Below, in pieces: positions 9,126-21,000 of a DNA stretch of 64,000 nucleotides. Each line of letters begins with the position of its first letter. The first letter of the stretch is position 1. A program made the translations under genes and the position numbers. The stretch is from Enoplolaimus lenunculus (taxonomy: Eukaryota; Nematoda; Enoplea; Enoplida; Thoracostomopsidae): positions 62,001-126,000 of the forward strand of contig JASANG010002871.1 of the NCBI GenBank assembly GCA_030248215.1. Direction: 5' to 3'. The notes under the pieces are model-generated. The model saw only the letters and a list, made by a program, of their open reading frames with translations. It did no database searches and had not been told where the DNA came from.

Positions 9126-10760
9126 ATTCGTTTACGGTAAGAATTGGTATCCGTTTCCGTTATAGAAATACCGGAAATAATCACGTGGGTATATTTGTCG
9201 CAATTTTTCATTACAAATATGCTGCAATTGTTCGAATTAAAAATAAAAATTGTGAAATTCATCCAAAATCTTAAAATTTCGGTGCATCACCATAAAATTT
9301 AGAAAACTAGCACGTCTTAGTTGTGTTGGCAGAAAAATAAAACATTATTTCGAGAGGATGACACGGAGCAAAACTTGCGCGAGTGATGTTTTCGCGGAAC
9401 GCTAACGTAGATTTCTGGAGAAATACTAGCTAGCCTAATCTTTCTAGAAAAAAATTACGCTGGAGTTAAGTTTCGATAATTTGCTTTATGCTACGGTATA
9501 TATAAAGCAAACATGTCGCTTCCGTTAAATCTAACAATAGTGGGAATATATTGCTGACACCAGGGACGAAACATATATTCACGGAATCAATTTCGAAGTT
9601 TTGCCAGATTCAAAATTTCAATTTGAAAATTATCGACTGACACACCTTCTCAAACGAAGTCACAAATAAAAAAATCTGGCTTTACTTAAAATTAATCGAT
9701 AATAAAATCAAGGTCAACAAATTGCTTAGCAAATAAAACATTAATCTTAATTAGCATAAAACTGGCATTAGGTTAGTTGTAAACGTATGAAGTAAAACCG
9801 GCTATAGGATATTACGCTGTTGTAGTGTACTGCAATTTATTCAAGCCAAAAAACAGACAAGCCCGGGGCACTGCTAGAAGAAAAATTCATCGTAAGTAGA
9901 TGATCAGTTTTCAAACAGGCTACCTAAGAGAACTAGTTACATCGCACCAGTATTTCAGGATTAGAAAAATCAGTAACCTACATTCAGCCAAACTTCAACT
10001 CTACTAGTAGATATAAAATGGGGTTTTACCCACCCCGCCCCACATATGTGGGGTACAGTTTAGGGTCAACCGACCCGCCCCGAATAACTGATACATATTT
10101 GCATGTTTAATCCCAGAGCAATAATTACACCATTTGATGTATTACGCAACGTGGTATGATATCATGAGTCATGAGAACTAACATACATTAGTGGACTTAG
10201 GTGAAAATCCTTTTTAGCTACAAATTATTAACATTTAGTGAGCTAATTTTACCGGATTTTAGGAGTTAAAATATCCAGATGGCGGTAATTAATGTTGCTA
10301 TAAAAGTAGAATACGTGCTGAACATGTTCGATGACGCATAGAAAGCTTATTTTAACAGTAATTACCACCCTGTACTGTGTGGTTCTAATATAAACGATGA
10401 ATTCTGTCGTGTTTAATGAGCTCCAAAGGAAACCAGATGAATTAAAAAAAACTGGGCTCTGTATAGTTGCTATGTACCACAATACATACACCGCACGACA
10501 TATATCGTTACCCGGAATTTTCTTGGCATATATTTACAAATAATTTACAGTTATTTACATTAGCTTTATAACGTCTTCTAACTAATAATGTTACTAATTG
10601 TACGCTTTTAGTTCCGTCGCGATTCATGCGTTCCACTTTGCAACGTCGATGCTAAAAACAATGTGGTTAATAAGTAGTGATTGTTTTTAGTTAAGAATGA
10701 CAAATACTTCTATGAGTTGGGTTACAATACACACTAACAATTAATGTAATTATTTAAGAA
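9126..10760. other. Gene-free stretch between STRA6 and PGM2, first part
   Basis: AT-rich sequence without a convincing exon. It holds one member of an inverted repeat pair near 9995-10130; otherwise I see nothing interpretable. Confidence 0.5.
9995..10130. repeat. Dispersed repeat, partner of an inverted copy near 14835
   Basis: Shared phrases, read against the reverse complement of 14830-14965: GTAGATATAAAAT, GCATATGTGGGGT-like, GGTCAACCGACC and ATACATATTTGCATGTTTAA. Identity fades at both ends. Confidence 0.6.
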
Positions 10761-10773
10761 ATATACCTACCTT

Positions 10774-10935
10774 GCGAATCTTTTTGGAGAACTCATAATC
10801 GAGTTCTGCTTGAGAGGAGACCACGAATCCTGTCTCCACCAGGTTTCCGTTAGCAATCATCACGACACGTTGTTCCAGTGTTGTACCAACCACGAACACC
10901 AATAATAACGGGGAAATTTGCGAAGAATACTCTTC
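10774..10935 (-). other. Candidate orphan exon, product unknown
   Basis: On the - strand an open stretch without low complexity reads GTTLEQRVVMIANGNLVETG then FVVSSQAELDYEFSKKIRK and stops exactly at a good donor, GTAGGTATA, near 10773. It looks like coding sequence, but I see no clear acceptor on its left and do not recognise the family. A second frame over its upstream part is also open (YNDNQSGWKLYAKSILRK), which weakens the case. It could be an exon of an unrecognised - strand gene between STRA6 and PGM2 or a decayed gene piece. Confidence 0.25.
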
Positions 10936-11579
10936 GCGTATAACTTCCAACCCGACTGGTTATCGTTATACTGTTTTCCATAACAACTGTAACGGTAAAC
11001 AGCGGGTTCAGAAACTAGCTGTGGTTTGCTGTGGCGGTTTGACTGTGACCCTCCAAAAATGGTCAGGCAACACAACCATTCGTGCAAACCGAGTGCAGAA
11101 ACCCCAGACAACTGCAAACCTGTCCACAATAAATACAACACATGAAAACATTTAAACTGAGGGTTGGCTACTGCTTAATGACGAAACACACATTTATCTC
11201 AATATTAATACCCACATCTGGTTATTTTTACACCGAGAATTTGTGGTTAACGGGAATTTTCACCTTACGTTTTCTTGTAAAAAATTTGGTCATGTCCTCA
11301 CAATACGACTTCACCCTTATCATATATTTTAGCTTAACTTTACCTTTTTGTATTTAAGTTGATACTTATGGGTTTCATTAAGTGAAACTGCTTAATCTCT
11401 GTTTCTCACTCTAGCAGCATTTTAGTAGGGTTTAAAACCTAATAAGTTTAGGTTATTCCTTAATCACTAGTAGAAAGATTACCAAAACATGTTTTTGAGT
11501 ATATTTACTTTATATTAGCTTTTCAACCAATTGTCATAAGGAAATTAAAATTCATAACTATACGGTTTATGACATGCTA

Positions 11580-12690
11580 GTTTCATTAAATGTAACATGT
11601 GTTTTACTCGACGTAATCATTTAACACGTCAAATTAATACTACACACGGTATTCAAATAAACTGGTATAAACAGTGTGGAAAAGTATTTTCGGATCAAAC
11701 TGCTCTTACCAGGCATAAAAACGAACATTGAAAAGCACGTGAACCAAACTGTCAACAACCCCATACTTCAGCAAAGGCTCCTCAATCAACATCAACACTT
11801 ATAATTCCCCAAACAATCAACCACAATGCTCACAGATCACCAACCGTCAACATCAAATCACATTAAATTATCTGATTTGGATCACTTCAATCAATTGGAG
11901 TCAATGACACAGGATATCGTTGACAACACACACCAAAGAGCCTTCATTGTTGATCAATGCGACGCCAATCATCGTTCGACGATGGATCTAAGTGCTCAAA
12001 GGGTACATTGTCAGTTATTATTTGAAACCCAAAAATCCTGTCAGCGATTTATCACTGTCCCTGACCCAATCGCGTCATATGTTAGAGCAGCTCGTCAACA
12101 ATAACTTCAAACGTGGTGGTAGAGTTATAACAATGCTGAAAATGGATACGGCTTTGTTCCCACACTAGTTACCACCAAGAACGAAGACGACGTTTGCCAA
12201 AAGCATTGAACCCTGGATAAGCACAATATTCGTTACGCAAAATCTATACCATGAAGGAAAGTATATGCGTAAATATAGTTATTTATTTCTTGATCTGAAG
12301 CCTACTACAGAAAATGTGTTGTGGGTAAGACAATGTATTTTCACCGATGATAATCAGACGCATGTGCATTCCTAAAAATACTTTAACGTAACATCAAGGA
12401 GTTTAATACGTCGCGTAACATGTACGAAATCTGATCTCTTTAGGATTCTTGAGTGAATCACCAGCTGAAGTGATTACAGTTGTAATTAAAGCAGCACCAA
12501 TATCATTAGTTAGACCATTAACTGAGATTGCGTACAATTACGTACAAAACACCAAAATCAAAAGGAAAGTTATTAACAGTATTGTAGGGAAACGTATTTC
12601 AACTTCCAAAAGTTGTCAAACATTTGCTTACAACCAGGTTTATCTCCTATGTTTCCGGAAAACTTACGAAATAAGGCAAAGTTGATGTTA
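11580..12690 (+). pseudogene. Possible fossil of a mobile or virus-like element with a C2H2-like finger
   Basis: Near 11595-11731 the + strand encodes CNMCFTRRNHLTRQ followed by QCGKVFSDQTALTRHKNEH, C2H2 zinc-finger-like. Short open pieces downstream end with one (12449-12685) containing LVRPLTEIAYNYVQNTKIKR, a basic stretch of a kind I associate, weakly, with virus-like DNA elements. No terminal repeats or polymerase/integrase piece were found. It looks old and broken. A host zinc-finger pseudogene is an equally fair reading. Confidence 0.25.
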
Positions 12691-13240
12691 AATAATATAA
12701 AAGATTAAAAATTAAATAAAAATAACCAAGTTATTTATTCGGATAAAACTGTTGGGTCAAACATTTTGATTTGGTAAAGCGTAAAGCATTTTGTCTCGGA
12801 TGTTAATTTCTCACCTCCACGACCTTGGGATACACACAATTGAACAGAAAACAATTCGAGAACGTTGCGGGGGTAAGGGTAAATTAATCAGTCATTATCA
12901 TGTTGACATTTACTATGTAATATATAAATCTTCATAAAACCGGATATCGTAATCAATATTGAAAATGAATCATCCAAAGTATTGCGTTAGCAATGATGTG
13001 AATGCACTTGTTTTTCTGGATGGACTTTATTTAGCAACTTTAATACGAACTGCAAACGATCGCGTATATAAACGCCATGAAAGTGGAAATGAAAGCGAAA
13101 TTCCATCAACTTCCCCAAGTACGAGCTGCAGTAATGGGAACCGAAAATGCGATAAAAATGGAAACGTCGGAACGGGACTATCAATGCAGAAAGTTGACGT
13201 ATGAGCGAATGGAAAGTTTTAAACAAGTTGGGTGGGTTAT

Positions 13241-13421
13241 GGATGAAAATTTGATACGAAAACAAATGACAACAAATATAACAATAACATCAAACACGTG
13301 AATGCAGTGTTGATTTGTTACATTGATCTTGTGTAACTGATGAATGAAAATTCGAGACGAAAACAAACGATAACAAAATATGACAGTAACATCAAACATT
13401 GAACCCAGCGTTGATTTGTTA
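13241..13421. repeat. Two-unit tandem duplication, about 101 bp per unit
   Basis: Unit 1 begins GGATGAAAATTTGATACGAA and unit 2 begins near 13340 with AATGAAAATTCGAGACGAAA; both continue ACAACAAA.., CAATAACATCAAACA-like and end GTTGATTTGTTA. The copies differ by substitutions and small indels, so the duplication is not recent. Confidence 0.6.
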
Positions 13422-13574
13422 TTATTGTTTTTGTTACCAGAAATTTGTATAAAAATGTGGAATTATTAGCGTTTACAATTTTTAATAAAATTTCTCAAGT
13501 AATCGGTGAAATTTATACCGCCAAATAATTAGTGGCCGCCAACCGTTGTAGGTCGTAATAAGAAACGTACAACT

Positions 13575-13690
13575 GTAGGCGGCCACTTGTTGGTACAGGC
13601 CGTTAGTGATCAGCTCCACCGGACCGTGGGTGTTTTCAAGATCCGCATACCCAAAACATCCATCTAAAAAGCCGGGTTCTCGAGTTAAAT
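13575..13690 (-). other. Second candidate orphan exon, product unknown
   Basis: On the - strand an open stretch richer in GC than its surroundings reads EPGFLDGCFGYADLENTHG then PVELITNGLYQQVAAYS and meets a consensus donor GTACGT near 13573. The left edge could be the AG of CTCGAG near 13682. I do not recognise the family. With the stretch at 10774-10935 it might belong to one small gene, but no linking evidence is visible. Confidence 0.25.
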
Positions 13691-14829
13691 TTAGGGAAAT
13701 TTTCAGAAATGATGGTATTAGAATACTCAACGATTTTTGCAAATATTTATAGAATTTTTTCACGAAGGTAAGAAATATATTTTTGGAGTCATCTAACTGG
13801 CGGAAATATTTCACGTAATTTTTACTGTAAAATACAATGAGAAATAGTATAATGGTTAATCAATGTGTTAAAAATTGTCAAAATAGAAGAACCCGCTTGA
13901 AAAAATTAATCGGTGCAGAAATTTAGACTGAAGTGCCGATTATCTAGTTTTTTGTTCGAAAACTTGATAGATGTTATCGGTATGCCACCCGAGAGGTGGC
14001 TTGCATCCTAGAATTAATAGTGATGATTAATTTCGTTTTAAAATAAGTGAAAGTGCATTCTGTTTCATCGATATCTCACGAATATTTGCACACATAGAAT
14101 TCCAAATTCAAAAATGAGATGGACCGAGATAAAAGATGTCTCACTAAAACTTGCACCATGTAATTTGTTTGTGCATGCAGTATTTTTGTCATTTGAAATA
14201 GAAATATGACCCGTTTACATTTGACGGCATAGAAAGCAAAAGTGGTTTTCAAGCGAAAAGTCCGTTGATAGGATCTTCGAAAAACTGTAAACTCTATTTT
14301 TCATTAGTAACAGACGGCCATGTGACAGCGCGATCTTTACCAGCAACGTCAACTCTAGAATTTACATTTACAAGAGTTTCCCTTCACTACTACTATAGTA
14401 CGACTCAGCAAATGTGCTTGCTATTAAGATTAACCAATTTAAACTTTAGCACCAAAACCTAGAGTAAACAAACAAACACTTGAACACCTGGACAGAATAA
14501 TGAACAGCACAGGTGCGAAGTACTCAAGAATCCGATACGCTACAAACACTGTCCGTTAACAAAGGATTACCGAATGTCGATCGGACAACTTTCGATGGTG
14601 ATCTTTCTCGTAAGGCTCATATTTGGGGATTAACACGAGACTTATTCAGGTGCGCATAATGTAAACCAATTTGCGCTAAGTTTACCGGACATGGAATGTT
14701 TCAGTTTATTCATGAATGATGACCGATATCCTTGTAATTTCCCTATACCGTGTAAGTTAGGAAACAGTATCCGAGCATGGTTTAATACTCAATAAGCACT
14801 CAACTTTAGAAGTGCAAATTTGTTAAATG

Positions 14830-14965
14830 GTGTAATTATTTTTCTGGGATTAAACATGCAAATATGTATTAATTTTTTGGGCTGGTCGGTTGACCATAAA
14901 TCCACCCCACATATGCGGGTGCGGGGGGTTAAAACATTAATTTTATATCTACTTCAACTGTTAAA
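14830..14965. repeat. Dispersed repeat, inverted partner of the copy at 9995
   Basis: Contains GGGATTAAACATGCAAATAT, GGTCGGTTGACC, CCCCACATATGCGGG and ATTTTATATCTACTTCAA, which are reverse complements of phrases near 10010-10125. It ends about 40 bp below the PGM2 stop codon, so it probably lies in the 3' UTR or just beyond. Confidence 0.6.
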
Positions 14966-15005
14966 TCAATCAAGCTGTAAAATGAACTCTTCCGAGATAT
15001 GAAAT

Positions 15006-18000
15006 CTAATCTTCTTTGGCTTCTAAGTTATGGACGTCCGGACGAATCCACTCATTAATAACAGTATCACGAATCACATCAAGTTGCTTTTGCGCAGCCA
15101 TAAATGTCCTAAAACAACAAAATATAAATGGAAATACAATTAGATTTCCGACATCATAATTTCACCGTACCGTTACTATTCTGTCACTAACTGTTTGTCT
15201 GTTCCATTTGTTTGTTTGTTTGTTAAATATAGATTTATAATCAGAGTCATCGACTTATGTGCGACTTAATGTTAAGTTTATACAACTCATAAAATAGTAC
15301 GAACTTCCTGCTAACAGAACTTCAAAACTTATTAGGTGATTTTATTAAATATTTACCAACAAAAGTTATTTTTAATCCAAAACAGAACTCCGTCTTTGAT
15401 ATCAAAATTTAGGAATTAATTTATATTTTTAAGCTTGTAAGCTTTAACTTTTTAATTTCACAAGATTCTAATTCATAATGCATCGTTGCAACATCACACC
15501 CAAATTCCAGAACAGGACAACGCAATGTTATTAATATATGCGAATTCTAAAGACTGTTCAAAACATAAAATCGCGGTACTGTATAATAAGAAATGAAAGA
15601 GTTTAACGTCTGGCTATCGTACAAGTAACACCGTTATACTGGTTCATGCATCACAACAAAACTTCAAGCAGGGCTCATAAAATTCATGCTGTCTGAAACA
15701 GTCTTCGACATTGATCTCTGATGTAAATTTAAGTAAACAAACAATTCAAACTTCACGGTATGCCAATATTATGCTGTAGCAACGGCTTACACAATTTAGT
15801 TTGGGCTTTTACATCAAAGAATGATTAAATTAGGCAACATTCTAATGCATAAACTAAATTATATTTTTTATACGATAGGATACAGTCTAAATAAACTAGA
15901 TTATATAAATTGACAGACAAATAGCAAAGCAAATGTACTAACTGCGAAGGTCCATTGCACAATTATGTCTTGTTCCACTTACAGTTACTGTCAAATCATC
16001 CTAATGTATTTGCCTACATTTTACCACAGAACAATCTAAATACAAATCGAATATCCTCTTCGTAAATTTTCGGGTATCGCCGAAAAAATATAACATTTTT
16101 AAAATAAATTGTTTCTAATGCTTTCGCGTAGTTGTTTACCTTTTTTCATAGTTTTTTGTGCGTGTTCAGAACATCTGCTAATCATTATTGCGTAACTATG
16201 AAAATTATTTACACATTCATAGCGAAATTTTATTCATCAGACATCACTTATTATAACTATACTGACTTCTACTTTTCCCAGGTAGACAAGTATTTGCTGA
16301 ATCCTGGAGTTCTAGTCTCGATTCCAAACCACCGAGACTCATAAAACTGAAACCGAGACCTTTAGCCTGAGTTATTGAGATCCCGCTAACACACAAACAG
16401 ATTTACCACTTATTTAACTTGTATAATAAAATAATTGAAGGAGTTTCGTTCAAGGAGAATTATATGAGTTTTTAAATTAAACTAAACAAAAAATAACATC
16501 ACGGAATACTAACATCTATGCACGTATTCTCAAATGTGTGTAGCTCCTGGCACCAGTTGGTGATAGGTCTTGCAATCTTAGAACCAGCGAATGGCGAACC
16601 AATAAGATTAATAATCAAATTCAGGGAATTTGATATGTACTACCACGGCGCTAATTTTCAGATGCATAACTGCACGTGTTCGTCAATTTGAAAACCTAAC
16701 GCTAACTGATGATAGGCGCTATACGCATTTGAAAATACAATGGGCTTCAAAGTTCGAAAAACTCTGGATACTAAGCACCGAACACAATTTATTAGTAGTA
16801 AATACATGATTTCCAAGCCTTAAGTACAGTTTACGGTCAAAACATACATTGGAAGTTCTGCTTACAAAGGCAATCTTAGAATTAATGGTCTGCATGCATA
16901 GACTCAGTGTTAACAAATTAATCCAAATCAAATCTGGTGTTACTTGAGTGCAAAAATGCTACAAAAAAAGAAATTAGTTTGAAATTTTTTTAAACTAAAA
17001 ATATTCGCATTATTTGTAACAACACTGCAATATCTTTACTTCAATAGCAAGACCGTGCTACCAGACCAATAGACTGACACAATAATGGCTTTGTTTACAA
17101 GCTAAGTTAAACTACATAATTATGTACACAACAACCTATGCTGCTACGCAATATAATATCATTGAAACTAAGCATGCAAACCCCAACTATTAACACATAG
17201 CAGCATTTTTGCATACATACGGTTGAGACTTACACAGAACTTTGGTCAAAAGAACTAAAATAAAGCTAATTAAAGAACCTTTTTACATTTGCTAGATGCT
17301 ATCATATTCTCAAAAATAAGTAAATTTTTGATGCAAAATAGTAGGTAAACCAGTACTCTTGTGGTCAAAATAAAGATCTGCTCGCGGGCTTTCTGTGTGT
17401 ATTTTCTGTCGTCGGTTATTATTTGGTGTACAAGTTTGCGTTTGCGTGTGCATGCGATTCCGTATGTCTGCGGGCACACTTACTTCTGATCATAACTGAA
17501 TTGTTACAATAAACCTCATCGATGTCTTTTATACAGTGAAGTTTCAAAGAGTTACACTCAGTGTTTCTCGTCTGTTACAGGATCTAGATACAGCTTAGCA
17601 ACTGGCGCTGCATACACTTGAGACCGCCGACCATGTCGTCATAAAAATATACTCAGCACCTTCATATTTTAACGCGTGGAATTTTTGCCGGCCCGGCAAT
17701 TTCGGTAGTAATTATTTAAATGATTTACCAAAATTGCATCGTTCGATGCTTTTCGTAATAAGTTTAAGAACAAATCGTCGGGAATTCTTAAAAAACCAAA
17801 ACCAAAAGTTTTGACAATGCTTTATTGACATTTGCTAAAATTAACAAATTAAACATTGCTTAAACTAAACAAACTCGCGTCACCTCCGGTAGGAGTTCTT
17901 GATCTCCAGTGCCGGCTAACGCATTTTTCACTTTTGTTTGCACCCTGCTGTACACATGTATGAATAGCGTTCACGTCAAGAAAATCTTCTTAGATTACAG

Positions 18001-21000
18001 CACGCATTGTATAATATATTATTTAAATATAAAATTTTTCTGCGAGAAATTTCATGAAAGGATAAATTTCTATCTGTGAGAAATCGTATTAAATGAGAAC
18101 GGCAGCATAAACTACAAGTTGAACCAACCATAATCTTATTTCGGCTGTGCTAAAGTCCAACGATTGTTTTTCACCGCAATGGCGTACTATCAAAACAGGA
18201 TAATAGCCATACGCTACAAATGAGTGTACCGAAACAAAACTTTAGCCACTTACTCTCCAGGCTTATTGATCACTTCAATGTAGTATTTGATCTTCGGCTC
18301 GGTTCCAGAGCTTCTTATTGTAATTGTACTGCCATCTTCAAGCGTAAACGTTAACATTTGGCTGAAACAAAAATTATTCATGTGTTTAATAAATCACTGA
18401 TTGTCCACAATGGCAGAAACTAATAGAGAAAGACACAAGGATTTGCCGAACATGCAGGAAAATTTGATTAAATTTTGCAACCTAGATATTTAGATCAAGG
18501 CGGACCAAAAAATTCAATCTAAATTATTGCAGGTAACGCACTCAGAATCAATTCGGAATTCTCTTGACCCAACCTCGAGTAGAAAGGCGACGTTTGGAAG
18601 GTGTGCCCGGGTTCAACCGACAGATTTAATTGGTGGGCGGCTTTTTAGAAAGCCCCGATAAAAATCAAGAATTAATTTCGCAAATCTCTTGGATTTTAGC
18701 AGTGTTTTGCTTAAATTTGCTATTTCGAAGCTTAGATGTGACGCTACTCCATGTTTCGTGCCTATCCGTATTTATAGGACATATTTCAAACCAGGGGGAG
18801 AGGGGTTCAGCAGAATAAGAGGGCTGAACTTGCGGATGTTAACATACGGGTTTTGACCGAGTGATGAGAGTCCCCAATTAACGTAACACCAGTCTATGGA
18901 CTGTAATTTTGCGCGTATAATCAAAAATTTAAAGCAGAAAGAAGTTTGACAGCATGGTTTACCTAGACGAAGACACAGGTAGCACCGGTTTATTGTCATG
19001 CGTACTGCTATCATAGCCCGTAGTTAAGTCTCGAACACCGACTATCGCGTATTGGCCATTTCCACACGATACAGGATACTGAAACAGGCACTAAAACAAG
19101 GTATTGGTTGATATAATATTAATATCGCTCTGTGTGCTATAACTCTGAGACATGGTTCCTGGCATAGCATCAAAAAATATAGGCACGGCCAGAATCAGCG
19201 CGCAGAAATAACAATTCAGTTCACTGCGTTTGAGTTATTGATTTTATATAAGCGGTTGACTTTTACTCTGCTCGCAACTCGACTCAGTCTTATTTTGAAA
19301 CGCTAATCTTAATTACCGATCAGATTATTACTATATACTAAACTGAAACATTTTTTACAAATTACGCGACTTTCGGCATAATTATGTGCACTAAAAGCTC
19401 AAAATAACAAACACATGTATACATGAAAATAAAACATAAGACTAAAGAGCATGCCTTATTGTTTGGAAGATTAAAACACCGCAATCGATCAAATATCAAA
19501 TTGGTCACAACTGGATCTCTCGATATAAAGTAAGATCCCGTGTTCAAATGATAACCATATCTAAAACAAGAAATACTATTTTTAAAACTATTTTAAAAGT
19601 TATGGCTGATGAATAATACGATATTGACCTTTCGGTTTTGCAAAAAGCTATCTTTTCTTTGATATTACAACAATCTTTGCGTCTCACAGTTCCAAAATAA
19701 ACCATTTTTGCAATGAAGCTCCCTGAATTATTGTGATAACATACTTTTTGTAAAGTGATTCAAGATGACCAGCAATATTGGTCTTTAACTGTTGGTGCAG
19801 ATACGATGCCAATTCAGCAAATACAGCAGGTGCCAGAACACCATCCTTGTCGAGGCAATTTTGCGGAAAACAGTAGCCTGAAAAACTCAACTACTCGAAC
19901 GAGTTGCCAATATTCTACGAAACCAAGAAATTGGTTCATCCCTTTGAATTTATGCTAGTACAGTTACAACATAATTATGTGCTAAGCTGTTTAACCCCTT
20001 TTTAACGTGTTTCTGGCACAATTTTAAAACAATATAACACAGCATTATGAGGTAAAATAATCAGCACAGCAGGATATAATCGAACACTCAACAATACAAA
20101 AACCATTGCAGCAACTGAGTTAGAAAAAATTATAGCAATCAATGTTGTTTTAGCTTGACTAACTTTTGGGTTTTATCTCAATACGGGCTTAATATTCGGC
20201 TTTATCAACTGCCAGCAAAACTTAAGTATCTGGCTGCAGCTCTGGTATTTTTTGTATTCTGTTGCAACATGCGGCACATGTGTTCAAAAGTCAAATCGCA
20301 CCTATCGATTCTTCCCACGTCAACAGAACGACCTTCTTGTCGTTCTTCATCAGTTCATAAGCTTTGTTTCCCATCCACTTGAAACCAGTTAGTGTCTCCT
20401 CAAAATGGCAAAAAAATAAACGTAACAGAACAACTAGACCACGAAAACAAAACATGACTCAAAAACATTTTCAAGCAGTAAAAGAAATCCAGTTTAGTAC
20501 TTAATAACAGCTCTATATCTTTTGAACGTAAATATTTCTATTATCAAACAGAAGCAAGCAAAAGCGAACCAAAACACAGAACAAAACGAAAAATGCCTGC
20601 TAACGATACTACAATACGCTTGAACCGCTCACTTCACATGTAAAACCTTCAACGTTTGAGATCGAAAACATCAATTTTGACGATACTGTGCTATTGATCA
20701 TGACGACTTCTTTACCTTCAAAACACATCAACAAAACAGTCACAAAAGCGTGACATTGCGACGATTCGTTTGTTTAAAATAGTCATAATCCAAATTTAAT
20801 TTCGTAAACACAAACAGTTGTTTTCGAACTTTGTTGGAATCGTCTTTTTGATAACCGAATCCGAATTTTTGTTGCCACCCTGATGCTCGTTACGAGTTAT
20901 TCCAACTTAACCTTTATTAACTTTAGTCATTCGCAGGTTTCCCCAATAAAAATACAGTTTCACGCCTCACCCTACAACTGCTTAGGGGTTGTACTACAGA

